A DNA stretch of 64,000 bases, taken from assembly GCF_016863115.1 (NCBI RefSeq), contig NZ_BOOG01000027.1, positions 17,931 to 81,930 on the forward strand. Reading direction: 5' to 3'. The translations under genes and the position numbers were made by a program. Position 1 is the stretch's first letter. Each line of letters opens with the position of its first letter. Below the pieces are notes generated by a model, which was not told the DNA's origin, did no database searches, and saw nothing but the letters and a program-made list of their open reading frames with translations. Positions 25,087-33,501 of the stretch are shown here, piece after piece. This DNA is from Sphaerimonospora thailandensis. Its GTDB lineage: Bacteria; Actinomycetota; Actinomycetes; Streptosporangiales; Streptosporangiaceae.

Positions 25087-25850
25087 GGCTCAAGGTTAGT
25101 GGACGTCAGCAGGCGGGGTTCGATGCGGAACTCCTTCACACCCGCACACTCCTTCACACCCGCACCGTCGCGCTCGATGCGGTAGGCGGCACCCGTGGGG
25201 GAGACGCTGACCGCCTGGATGAACTCCGTGCCGACATAGTGGAGCGCCACGCCCTCGTCGGCCGCGTACGCCTCCGGCAGCTCGCCGGAGGCCACCGACT
25301 CGTGCAGCAGCGTCCTGCGCTGCGGATCGGAGTCGTAGTGGACGCCGCACGAGTACGGCAGCAGCGCCAGGCCCTCGGCCCAGGGACGCAGCCTGGGCCC
25401 GAAGGAGTCGGTGTTGCCGCCGACGTGCCAGCACAGCGCCCCCGCGCTCTGCCCGGACAGGATGACACCTGACCGCCAGGCCTCGGCGAACGCCTCGTCC
25501 AGCCCGTGCAGCCGCCACAGTGCGGCGAGGTTGGCCACGCTGCCGCCGCTGACATAGATCGCGTCCTGCTCCAGAACCCACTCGCGCGGGTCGGCCACGT
25601 TGGGCATCGGGAAGACCGTCAGGTGGCTGACCTCGACGTCCCAGCGGCTGAAGGCTCCGTACATCTTCAGCAGCCAGTCGGAGTCGTCGCCGGTGGCGGT
25701 CGCGAGCAGCCCGAGCCTGGGCCGGTCCTGGCCGGTCAGATCGAGCACGTAGCGCAGGAGCGCGGTCGGCTCGATGAACCCGTACCGCTCCGATGGCCGA
25801 AACGACCCGCCCCCGATGGCGACGATGTGCGACTGCCCGATTCGGCTCAT
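25083..25850 (-). CDS. Peptidase E-like serine peptidase (S51)
   Basis: A 255-residue protein of the dipeptidase E/cyanophycinase fold. It shows the nucleophile elbow SGQSAGALCWH and GGSVANLAALWRLHG. An ATG with GGAG upstream starts it. An 18-nt tandem duplication at 25131-25166 encodes GAGVKECAGVKE near the C-terminus, which is not typical of the family. Peptidase E cleaves Asp-X dipeptides; the exact specificity here is unknown. Confidence 0.88.
   Translation of the reverse strand: MSRIGQSHIVAIGGGSFRPSERYGFIEPTALLRYVLDLTGQDRPRLGLLATATGDDSDWLLKMYGAFSRWDVEVSHLTVFPMPNVADPREWVLEQDAIYVSGGSVANLAALWRLHGLDEAFAEAWRSGVILSGQSAGALCWHVGGNTDSFGPRLRPWAEGLALLPYSCGVHYDSDPQRRTLLHESVASGELPEAYAADEGVALHYVGTEFIQAVSVSPTGAAYRIERDGAGVKECAGVKEFRIEPRLLTSTNLEP
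25131..25166. repeat. 18-nt tandem duplication inside the peptidase E gene
   Basis: CTCCTTCACACCCGCAC occurs twice in direct succession and keeps the frame. It duplicates six residues near the C-terminus. Confidence 0.9.
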
Positions 25851-25960
25851 GCCCCACTCCTGTGCTCACTCAGCTCGACGGTCTTCCCAGGGTACGGCGG
25901 GGCGCCGGAGAGGGATGGCCGAACCCGCGGAAACGGGCGGCCGCGCTGCTCCTGAACGGG

Positions 25961-25994
25961 CGTGGCCGTCCCGTGCGCGCACGGGACGGCCACG
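25961..25994. terminator. Palindromic terminator after sucB
   Basis: A perfect 34-base palindrome (arm CGTGGCCGTCCCGTGCG) lies 20 bases after the sucB stop. There is no long U run, as is usual in high-GC actinomycetes. Confidence 0.82.
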
Positions 25995-26013
25995 TCGAAA
26001 CGAGGGGAGGACC

Positions 26014-27480
26014 TCAGGCGAGGCCGAGCTGGCTCTCGAAGTGGCCGTCCTCCAGGCGGCGCTTGATCGTGGTGAGGAAGCGGGCGGCGTCCGCACCGTC
26101 GACCAGACGGTGGTCGTACGTCAGCGCCAGGTACACCGTCGACCGGACCGCGATGACCTCGCCCTCGGGCGTGTCCACGACGACCGGGCGCTTGACGACC
26201 GCACCGGTGCCCAGCATGCCGACCTGCGGCTTGTTGAGGATCGGCGTGTCGAACAGCGCGCCGCGGCTGCCGGTGTTGGTCAGCGTGAACGTGCCGCCGG
26301 CGATGTCGTCCGGTGTGATCTTGTTGGTCCGGGTGCGCTCGGCCAGGTCGGCGATCTTGCGGGCGAGACCCGCGATGTTCAGGTCGCCCGCGCTCTTGAT
26401 CACCGGGACGATCAGGCCGCGCTCGGTGTCGACCGCGATGCCGAGGTTCTCGACATCGTGGTAGGTCACCTCGTTGGTCTCATCGTCGATGACCGCGTTC
26501 AGCTTCGGGTGGACCTTCAGCGCCTCGACCGCCGCGAGCGCGAAGAACGGCAGGAACGACAGCTTCACGCCCTCGCGCGCCTCGAAGGCGCTCTTGGCCC
26601 GGGTCCGCAGCGCGGCGATCCGGGTCACGTCGACTTCGACGACGGTGGTGAGCTGCGCCGAGGTGTGCAGCGACTCCATCATGCGGTCGGCGATCACCTT
26701 GCGCAGCCGCGACATCTTCTCGGTGGTGCCGCGCAGCGTGGTGTCCGCCTGAACCGCCGCGGGTGCGGCCGGCTGGGCCGGAGCCGGGGCCTGCGCCGCG
26801 ACAGGCGCGGGGGCCGCGGCGGGGGCCTGCGGCTGCGGCGCGGCGGCGGCGGCCGCCGCCGCGCGCTCGCGCTGGACGCGGGCCGCCTCGATCACGTCCT
26901 GCTTGCGGATCCGGCCGCCCACACCGGTGCCGGTCAGCGAGTCGAGGTCGACGCCGTGCTCGGCGGCCAGCTTGCGCACCAGCGGCGTGACGTACGGCGC
27001 CTCGCCGGGGGGCGGCAGCGGCGTCGGCTGGGCCACCGGGGCGGCCTGAGCGGGCTGGGCGGGCGGCGCCGGCGGGGCGGGCGGGGCGGGCGGCGCTGCC
27101 GGGGCCGGCTGCGGGATGGAGGAGATGGGCGGAGCCGGGGCCGGAGCGGGCTCAGGCGCGGGCGCCGCGGCCGGAGCCGGCTCGGGGGCGGGCTCGGGCG
27201 CCTGCTGGGGAGTTGGGGCCTGCTGCGGAGCGGCACCGGCGCCGTTGGCGTCGATCACGGCCAGTTCGGCGCCCACCTCGACCGTCTCGTCCTCGGCGAC
27301 GAGGATCTTGGTCAGGTAGCCCGACGACGGCGACGGGATCTCGGTGTCGACCTTGTCGGTCGACACCTCCAGCAGCGGCTCGTCTGTCTCGACGTGGTCG
27401 CCTTCGTTCTTCAGCCAGCGGGTGACGGTGCCCTCGGTTACGCTCTCACCGAGCTGGGGCATGGTTACGGAGACCGGCAT
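26014..27480 (-). CDS. sucB: Dihydrolipoamide acyltransferase E2 (2-oxoacid dehydrogenase complex)
   Basis: A 488-residue E2 subunit. The lipoyl domain has its target Lys in [13 protein letters not shown] long Pro/Ala linker follows, then the E3-binding domain ([17 protein letters not shown]), a second Ala-rich linker and the catalytic domain with [10 protein letters not shown]. In actinobacteria this gene encodes the E2 shared by the pyruvate and 2-oxoglutarate dehydrogenase complexes, so the sucB name is by synteny. It follows lpd by 23 bases and ends at a strong palindrome. Confidence 0.93.
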   Translation of the reverse strand: MPVSVTMPQLGESVTEGTVTRWLKNEGDHVETDEPLLEVSTDKVDTEIPSPSSGYLTKILVAEDETVEVGAELAVIDANGAGAAPQQAPTPQQAPEPAPEPAPAAAPAPEPAPAPAPPISSIPQPAPAAPPAPPAPPAPPAQPAQAAPVAQPTPLPPPGEAPYVTPLVRKLAAEHGVDLDSLTGTGVGGRIRKQDVIEAARVQRERAAAAAAAAPQPQAPAAAPAPVAAQAPAPAQPAAPAAVQADTTLRGTTEKMSRLRKVIADRMMESLHTSAQLTTVVEVDVTRIAALRTRAKSAFEAREGVKLSFLPFFALAAVEALKVHPKLNAVIDDETNEVTYHDVENLGIAVDTERGLIVPVIKSAGDLNIAGLARKIADLAERTRTNKITPDDIAGGTFTLTNTGSRGALFDTPILNKPQVGMLGTGAVVKRPVVVDTPEGEVIAVRSTVYLALTYDHRLVDGADAARFLTTIKRRLEDGHFESQLGLA

Positions 27481-27503
27481 TTTTCGTCTTCTCTCGCGTT
27501 CGT

Positions 27504-28883
27504 TCAGTTGTGGACGTGGAGCGGCTTGCCGGCCAGGGCCAGCATCGCCTCGCCGAGAGCCTCGGACTGGGTCGGGTGCGGGTGGATCAACTGGGCGACG
27601 TCGTTCGCCGTGGCCTCCCAGTTGAAGATCAGCTGAGCTTCCGCGATGAGCTCGCCGACCCGGCCGCCCACCATGTGCACACCCAGGACCCGGCCGTCGC
27701 GCTCGGCGACGACCTTGACCTCGCCCTGAGTCTGCAGGATCTTGCTCCTGCCGTTCCCGGCCAGGTTGTAGGTGAGCTCGACGACGTCGTGGCCGCGCTC
27801 ACGGGCGACGGCCGTGCTGATGCCCACCGACGCGACCTCGGGCTCGGAGTAGGTGATGCGCGGCACGCCGTCGTAATCGATCGGCACGGGGCTCAGGCCG
27901 GCGATGTGCTCGGCGACCAGGATGCCCTCGGCGAAGCCGACGTGGGCGAGCTGGAGGGTGGGGATGAGGTCGCCCACCGCGTACACTCCGGGCACGCTGG
28001 TCCGGCAGAACTCGTCCACCTGCACGTGGCCGCGCTCCATACGGACGCCGGCCTCCTCGTAGCCCAGGCCGGCCGAGACCGGCCCACGGCCCACGGCGAC
28101 CAGCATGAGCTCCGCGTCGAGCGTCTTGCCGTTCTCCAGCGTGACGACCACGCCGGTTTCGGTGGTCTTGACGCTCTCGAACCTGACGCCCAGCTCGTAC
28201 TTGATGCCGCGACGCCGGAAGGCCCGCTCGAGCAGCTTGGAGTTCGACTCGTCCTCGAGCGGCAGCAGGTGGGGGAGCGCCTCGACGATCGTCACCTCGG
28301 CGCCGAACGACCGCCACACGCTGGCGAACTCCACGCCGATCACGCCGCCGCCCAGGACGACGACCGAGGAGGGCACGCGGTCCAGGACCAGCGCGTGATC
28401 GCTGCTGATGATCTTGTCGCCGTCGATGTCCAGGCCGGGCAGCGACTTGGGGGTCGAACCGGTCGCCAGCACGACGTGGCGGCCCTCGTAGACCTGGCCG
28501 CCCACCTCCACGCGGCCGGGGCCGGCCAGCCGGCCCTCACCCTCGACGACGGTGATCTTCTTGCTCTTGATGAGACCGGCGAGGCCCTTCCAGAGCCCGC
28601 TGATCACCTTGTCCTTGTAGGCGTGGACGGCCGGCACGTCGATGCCCTCGAAGCTGGTCCGCACCCCGAAGGAAGCGCCCTCACGGGCCTGGTCGGCCAA
28701 CTCGGCGGCGTGCAGCAGTGCCTTCGTGGGGATGCAGCCGCGGTGCAGGCAGGTGCCTCCGACCTTGTCCTTCTCGATGAGGACGACGTTCATGCCGAGC
28801 TCGGCCGCCCGCAGGGCACATGCGTAACCACCGCTACCGCCACCTAGGACGACGATGTCGAAGGGGCCGCTGCCATCAGCCAC
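27504..28883 (-). CDS. lpd: Dihydrolipoyl dehydrogenase (E3)
   Basis: A 459-residue flavoprotein that reoxidises dihydrolipoamide with NAD+. It has the FAD motif [19 protein letters not shown], redox disulfide [16 protein letters not shown] motif [15 protein letters not shown] and C-terminal His-Glu pair [10 protein letters not shown]. The GTG at 28883 has GAGGAG upstream; the longer upstream frame is not coding. It forms an operon with the E2 gene downstream. Confidence 0.96.
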   Translation of the reverse strand: MADGSGPFDIVVLGGGSGGYACALRAAELGMNVVLIEKDKVGGTCLHRGCIPTKALLHAAELADQAREGASFGVRTSFEGIDVPAVHAYKDKVISGLWKGLAGLIKSKKITVVEGEGRLAGPGRVEVGGQVYEGRHVVLATGSTPKSLPGLDIDGDKIISSDHALVLDRVPSSVVVLGGGVIGVEFASVWRSFGAEVTIVEALPHLLPLEDESNSKLLERAFRRRGIKYELGVRFESVKTTETGVVVTLENGKTLDAELMLVAVGRGPVSAGLGYEEAGVRMERGHVQVDEFCRTSVPGVYAVGDLIPTLQLAHVGFAEGILVAEHIAGLSPVPIDYDGVPRITYSEPEVASVGISTAVARERGHDVVELTYNLAGNGRSKILQTQGEVKVVAERDGRVLGVHMVGGRVGELIAEAQLIFNWEATANDVAQLIHPHPTQSEALGEAMLALAGKPLHVHN

Positions 28884-29008
28884 TGAATGCTCCTCGCTGG
28901 GTTTCCTGCCACCGGATGGGTCCGACAGCATCTTTTCATTTGTCCATGAAGATCGTGGTTCGGTCGCGGCGGCCGCCCGCGCGGACGGCCGCCGCGTCGC
29001 GGCACCCG

Positions 29009-30499
29009 TCAACGCCTGCCCGCGTACCGCTCGGCGATGCCGACGAGCGTACGGGTGGCCGCGCCGGTGCCGCCCTTCGGCGTGTAGCCGTACGGCTCGC
29101 CCTTATTGAACGCGGGACCGGCCATGTCGACGTGCGCCCAGCGGACGCCCTCGGGCACGAACTCGCGCAGGAAGATGCCCGCGGTGAGCATGCTGCCCCA
29201 GCGCTCGGGCTGCAGGTTGGCGATGTCGGCGACCGGGGAGTCGAGGCCCTTGCGCAGCTCCTCGGGAAGCGGCATCCCCCAGGCGCCCTCACCCTGCTCC
29301 GCGGCGATCTCCACGACCTCCTCACGGAGCGCGTCCTCGTTGGCCATCACGCCGGCCGTGCGCCAGCCGAGCGCGACGATCTGCGCCCCGGTCAGCGTGG
29401 CGACGTCCACGATCAGCTCGGGGTCGTCCTCGGCGGCGCGGGCGATGCCGTCGATCAGCACCAGGCGGCCCTCCGCGTCGGTGTCGAGCACCTCCACCGT
29501 CTTGCCGCTGTAGGTGTGCAGCACGTCGGACGGACGCTGGGCCGAACCCGACGGCATGTTCTCGGCGAGGCAGAGGTAGCCGACCACGTTGATCGGCAGG
29601 CCGAGCCCGGCGATCGCGAGGAGCGAGCCGAACACCGCTCCCGCGCCGCCCATGTCCGACTTCATCCAGTCCATGGACGCCGCGGGCTTGAGTGACAGGC
29701 CGCCCGAGTCGAACGTGATGCCCTTGCCCACGAACGCGATGGTCCGCGCGGCCTCCGGGTGCTCGTACGCGAGGCGGACCAGCCGCGGCGGGTTGGCCGA
29801 ACCCTGGCCGACGCCGACGATGCCGCCGTAGCCGCCCTCCTTGAGTTCGGTCTCGTCGAGCACCTCGACCGACAGGCCGGCCTGGCCGCCCATCTCCCGG
29901 GCGATCTCGGCGAACCGGGCGGGCGACAGATCCGATGGCGGTGTGTTGACGAGGTCACGGACCAGGTTGACCGAGGCCGCGATCTCCGTCGCGTGCCGGA
30001 CGGCCTCCTCGGCCCCCGGGGCACCCGAAAGCACCACGAGCTCGCCCACGGGCGCCTTGCGCTCACCGTCGGTGCGATATCTGGTGAAGCCGTACGCCCC
30101 GAGCAGGCCGCCGATCGCGATGGCCTCGGCCTGTTCGGCGGTGGCGGCGGGCAGCGCGAAGGCGGCGGTGGCCGTGCCGGCGACGGAACGCGCGGCGGCG
30201 CCGGCGGCGCGGCGCAGGGTCTCCAGCCGGTAGTCTCCATCCGGGCGGTCACCGAGACCGACCACGACCACGACCGGCGCGGACAGCGCGCCGAAGGTCG
30301 GGATCTTGGCGATCTCCTCCGCCTTCCCGGTGAAGCCCACCGCGTTGAGGATTTCGGTCAGCCGGCCGTCGAGGGCCTGGTCCAAGCCCTCGGAGCCGGG
30401 AGCCGGTGTGGGGCCGTCCGGAGTCGCGTGGACGCCCACTATGAGTGCACCGGTCTCGATGGAGACCGTCTCAGATGGATTGACGCGCACAGTGGTCAC
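29009..30499 (-). CDS. pepA: Leucyl aminopeptidase (M17)
   Basis: A 496-residue cytosolic dizinc aminopeptidase. The metal-binding and catalytic segments are VGKGITFDSGG (Lys), DMGGAGAV and NTDAEGRLVL, followed by TLTGAQIVALG. The GTG start at 30499 begins VTTVRVNPSETVS. It lies between cobS and lpd, a common actinobacterial order. Confidence 0.95.
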   Translation of the reverse strand: MTTVRVNPSETVSIETGALIVGVHATPDGPTPAPGSEGLDQALDGRLTEILNAVGFTGKAEEIAKIPTFGALSAPVVVVVGLGDRPDGDYRLETLRRAAGAAARSVAGTATAAFALPAATAEQAEAIAIGGLLGAYGFTRYRTDGERKAPVGELVVLSGAPGAEEAVRHATEIAASVNLVRDLVNTPPSDLSPARFAEIAREMGGQAGLSVEVLDETELKEGGYGGIVGVGQGSANPPRLVRLAYEHPEAARTIAFVGKGITFDSGGLSLKPAASMDWMKSDMGGAGAVFGSLLAIAGLGLPINVVGYLCLAENMPSGSAQRPSDVLHTYSGKTVEVLDTDAEGRLVLIDGIARAAEDDPELIVDVATLTGAQIVALGWRTAGVMANEDALREEVVEIAAEQGEGAWGMPLPEELRKGLDSPVADIANLQPERWGSMLTAGIFLREFVPEGVRWAHVDMAGPAFNKGEPYGYTPKGGTGAATRTLVGIAERYAGRR

Positions 30500-30594
30500 G
30501 TGAGCCGATGCTATCCATGCTTTCTTCGCTGCGCACAAACGGGTGGTCATCGGATGAACCGATTGGTGCATGCGGATTGTCGGCGGGCTGGTCA

Positions 30595-31395
30595 TCAGGG
30601 GAGAAGCATCGCGCAGCACAGCAGGGCGGCGGTCGTCGCGCACTCGCACAGCGCGCCGAGCACGTCGCCGGTGATGCCGCCCAGCCGCCGTACGGCCCGG
30701 CGGCGCAGCAGCGTGGCGGCCACCAGCCCCGCCGCCATGGCCACAAGCGGCTTGAGCGGTTCGACGGGGGGAAGTCCCGGACGCGTCATGACCACGACGC
30801 CGACGGAAACGCCGAAGGAGACGCCGACGGAGAAGAGGGTCGCCAGCAGAGCCCGGCTCAGCGGCACGGCCCGCGCGACGAGCGTGCCGAGACCCTCCGG
30901 CCGGGCGGCGGGCACACCTTGCCCGCATGCCCAGGTGATGGCGAGCCTGCCGGTCGTGCAGGCGGTGACCAGGCACGCTCCGGCCGAAAGAGGAGATGAC
31001 TCCGTCAGCGCCGTGAGCGCCGCCACCTGCAGGAGCAAGGTGAACACCAGCGTGACGACGCCGAACGGGCCGATGTCGGATCGCTTCATGATGGCCAGCG
31101 CCCGCTCCGCGGGTTTGCCGCTGCCCAGGCCATCCGCGAGATCGGCGAGGCCGTCGAGATGGAGGCCGCGGGTGAGCCAGGCGAGCGTCCCGACCGCGAG
31201 AACGGCGGACAGCAGCGCGGTGCCGCCCGTCCAGCGGGCCACGACCAGGACCGTTGCGGCGGCGAGCCCGAGCAGCGCCCCCACCGCGGGGGCGAAGGTC
31301 ATCGACCGGCGGGCGAGCCGCCGATCCACGACGGCGACGGCCCGCACGGGGAGCACGCTCAGCATTCCGATCGCGAATCGCCACGCGGCGATCAC
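30595..31395 (-). CDS. cobS: Adenosylcobinamide-GDP ribazoletransferase (cobalamin synthase)
   Basis: A 266-residue integral membrane enzyme joining adenosylcobinamide-GDP with alpha-ribazole to complete the lower loop of B12. The acidic signature RGLHLDGLADLADGLG and the following MKRSDIGPFG are intact, with several membrane helices. The GTG start overlaps the stop of a 26-codon open frame with a good ribosome-binding site (31392-31472). Its usual neighbour cobT is not present in the adjoining DNA. Confidence 0.94.
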   Translation of the reverse strand: MIAAWRFAIGMLSVLPVRAVAVVDRRLARRSMTFAPAVGALLGLAAATVLVVARWTGGTALLSAVLAVGTLAWLTRGLHLDGLADLADGLGSGKPAERALAIMKRSDIGPFGVVTLVFTLLLQVAALTALTESSPLSAGACLVTACTTGRLAITWACGQGVPAARPEGLGTLVARAVPLSRALLATLFSVGVSFGVSVGVVVMTRPGLPPVEPLKPLVAMAAGLVAATLLRRRAVRRLGGITGDVLGALCECATTAALLCCAMLLP

Positions 31396-31472
31396 CTGAC
31401 CGGTCGCCCGCGTGTGTTTTGGCGGTGCAATCTGTACGGGCAGGCCACGCGAACACGGCAGTGCTCACTCAT
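31392..31472 (-). CDS. Possible 26-codon leader peptide coupled to cobS
   Basis: From ATG 31472, with GGGAGGTGGGG just upstream, the frame encodes MSEHCRVRVACPYRLHRQ and a few more residues. Its TGA overlaps the cobS GTG in a GTGA. cobS itself has no good ribosome-binding site, so coupling is plausible. It could equally be the scar left when the 5' neighbour of cobS was lost. Confidence 0.45.
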   Translation of the reverse strand: MSEHCRVRVACPYRLHRQNTRGRPVR

Positions 31473-31670
31473 GCGACCCCACCTCCCAACAGTGAAGAAC
31501 CCCGGCCGGCCACCTCAAAACGATCATAATCTCGATGGCCGCCCCCATGTTGCCTCCCTTCCCAGCCGCTCGCTCCTCAAAGATCACGACCTTCGGCCGT
31601 CGTGACGGAGCAGGGCTTTCCCGTTACCGAAAACGTGTTCGCATATGTTCGAAAGGCTGTGAGTGAACCC

Positions 31671-31956
31671 ATGACGATCAGCGTCCGGCTTATCCGTCCG
31701 GACGCGCCAACGTGCTGCCCTGATCACGGCCCTGATGCTGCCGCTCTCGCTCGTGAGCGCGCCCGCGATCGCCCAGGGCCCCACACCACCCCCGACCTCC
31801 TCCTCCTCCTCCGCCGCATCGGCAGCCGCATCGACAGCGCAACCGGATGCCACATCGGATCCGGCACTCAAGGCCGCCTGGGAGAAGGCGGCCACGTCCG
31901 GTAAGCCCGTGGAGGTGCCTGCCCGGTCCACCGAGAGGATGAAGGTCACGTGCTGA
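31671..31956 (+). pseudogene. Decayed N-terminus of a secreted DNRLRE/RHS-type protein
   Basis: One frame encodes a signal-peptide-like stretch (RAALITALMLPLSLVSAPAIA), a Ser/Ala linker, and ALKAAWEKAATSGKPVEV then PARSTERMKV. That conserved opening resembles large secreted actinobacterial DNRLRE/RHS proteins. The natural ATG (31671, MTISVRL) is in another frame, so a frameshift separates it from the signal sequence. The frame stops right after MKV. The main body of the gene is absent. Confidence 0.55.
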
Positions 31957-32218
31957 CCTTGTCGGCTTCGTCGTTCCGTACAAGCAGGACCCGACCGTGG
32001 GCAGCACGACCAACGACTACTCGGTGCGGATCATTCTCGGGAGGGACAACTGTTCGTCAGGATCCCGTACAAACTGGTTCTACCAGCGCAACCGCATCAG
32101 GCAGTACTCGCCCTTCTGGGTCGACGTGATTCTTCCTGGTGAATCCAGGCCGGTGAGCGGGACCCGCGGGAACATCGTGACCGACCCATTCCCCGAAGAG
32201 ATCGAGGACTTCGACCTC
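31943..32218 (+). pseudogene. Fragment of unknown secreted-type protein
   Basis: Immediately after the decayed N-terminus another frame encodes LVGFVVPYKQDPTVG, NDYSVRIILGRDN and QYSPFWVDVILPGESRPV up to EEIEDFDLC. It has no start of its own. It looks like the C-terminal end of the lost gene or of a neighbour. A strong hairpin (32229-32253) follows. I do not recognise the family. Confidence 0.4.
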
Positions 32219-32228
32219 TGTACGACTG

Positions 32229-32253
32229 GTGGGGGCGCGTCTCGCGCCCCCAC
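32229..32253 (+). terminator. Perfect 11-bp hairpin
   Basis: GTGGGGGCGCG and its complement enclose TCT. It lies between the decayed secreted-protein fragment and the DUF6461 gene, where it would end transcription of the former. Confidence 0.72.
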
Positions 32254-32281
32254 TTCCGCCAATTCATCGATCGGACTCGCC

Positions 32282-33385
32282 ATGAGCTCTTCTTTCGTCA
32301 CGTATGAACGGTTGTGGCCCGTGTTCCCCAAACAGTGCTGTGTTACTTGGATCCGAACCGGCGAATCGGATGCCGTGTTCGCCGATCTGGTCCGCCGTTT
32401 CGGTGGTGATCCCTCTGCCGTCCACCCGGCCACCTGGGCGGACGTGGAGGACGAGGCGTATGAGGACCTCGACGAGGAGGCAGATGGCGCCATGCTCACC
32501 GCCCGGCACGGCGTGTGGACGGTCGTGATGGAGCCGTTCAACGTCCGGGGGACCAGCGTGCGGATCCTGAGCGAGGTGGCGGCCGACAGCCAGGCATATA
32601 GCGTCCGTTGGACGGCGGACCGTCGGGTGAGGGTCACGTACGTGGCCGACGGTGAACTCATCGCAGCTTTCAATCCTTTTGATCTGGACGGCGTGACTCC
32701 GAGGTCCGGGCGCGACTGGCTGTCAGGGGTGGCGGTGACGGAGGAGCAGTGGCGGCGGAACGGGTTCGCCGCAGGGCTGGCCGTCGGCGAGGAACTGTCC
32801 GGGGTACGTGTGGACGGGCAGTGGCTGAAGCAGACGCATCTGGGCGTTCAGTTGTACCCGCTGCCGCTGCACCCGGTGACGCCTGCGGATCTTCTGGATG
32901 CGGACATGCAGGCCATCGCCAGGAGCGATCCCCGGATCGGGGCGATCGCCGCCGAGCCCACCGCCGACAAGCTGCCGGAGATCATCCGTATCGCCGCCGA
33001 ACTCGCCGTCGCCACCACTGGATTGGAGGGCTCGCTGATCGACGAGGCGATGCGGTTCGTCGCGGCCGGCGACCGTGGCGCGGCGGCACAGGACGTGCGT
33101 AGCCGCCTCTACCGTCTTCGGGACCAGTACCGGGCCGAGGCCGCGCGAGGAAACAACCCGATCCCGGGCCATGACACCGAGCTGGGGCGCCTGCTGCTGA
33201 AGGAACGAGCCGTGCAGGCCCTCATTTACGCCCTCAAGAACGACGTGGATCTCGTCGCTGCCGTCGAGTACACGGTCCAGGCCGCAGAAGAAACCCACCT
33301 GAGTGAGGAGAACGGCGACCGCGAGCGAGCACGCGTTCTCAATGTCGTTACCTACTACCTCCGCACCGGAACAAGTCCGTGGTGA
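32282..33385 (+). CDS. DUF6461-type protein (possible immunity or accessory protein)
   Basis: A ~367-residue soluble protein. Residues ~15-140 resemble DUF6461 (CCVTWIRTGES, VFADLVRRFGGDP, GVWTVVMEPFN, RVTYVADGELIAAFNP). The C-terminal ~200 residues are helical and charged (AAEETHLSEENGDRERARVL) and unassigned. No signal peptide. It sits in an insert on the strand opposite to the cob genes, next to remains of a secreted large protein. Association with toxins is an inference from location only. ATG 32282 follows a terminator hairpin. Confidence 0.65.
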   Translation: MSSSFVTYERLWPVFPKQCCVTWIRTGESDAVFADLVRRFGGDPSAVHPATWADVEDEAYEDLDEEADGAMLTARHGVWTVVMEPFNVRGTSVRILSEVAADSQAYSVRWTADRRVRVTYVADGELIAAFNPFDLDGVTPRSGRDWLSGVAVTEEQWRRNGFAAGLAVGEELSGVRVDGQWLKQTHLGVQLYPLPLHPVTPADLLDADMQAIARSDPRIGAIAAEPTADKLPEIIRIAAELAVATTGLEGSLIDEAMRFVAAGDRGAAAQDVRSRLYRLRDQYRAEAARGNNPIPGHDTELGRLLLKERAVQALIYALKNDVDLVAAVEYTVQAAEETHLSEENGDRERARVLNVVTYYLRTGTSPW

Positions 33386-33501
33386 GTAGCCGTCTGGCTT
33401 GCCTTCGGCGAGCACGCCATTCCATCGGGTCGGAAGGATTCGCCACGAGCCAGGATCGTAGGCGCCCGGCCGATCGAAGCCGTATGTACGGCGGCGGCAG
33501 G

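Noticed and set aside
31997..32281. Taken as the true N-terminal part of the DUF6461 protein
   Set aside because: A perfect terminator-like hairpin lies inside this stretch and the DUF6461 homology begins only after ATG 32282.
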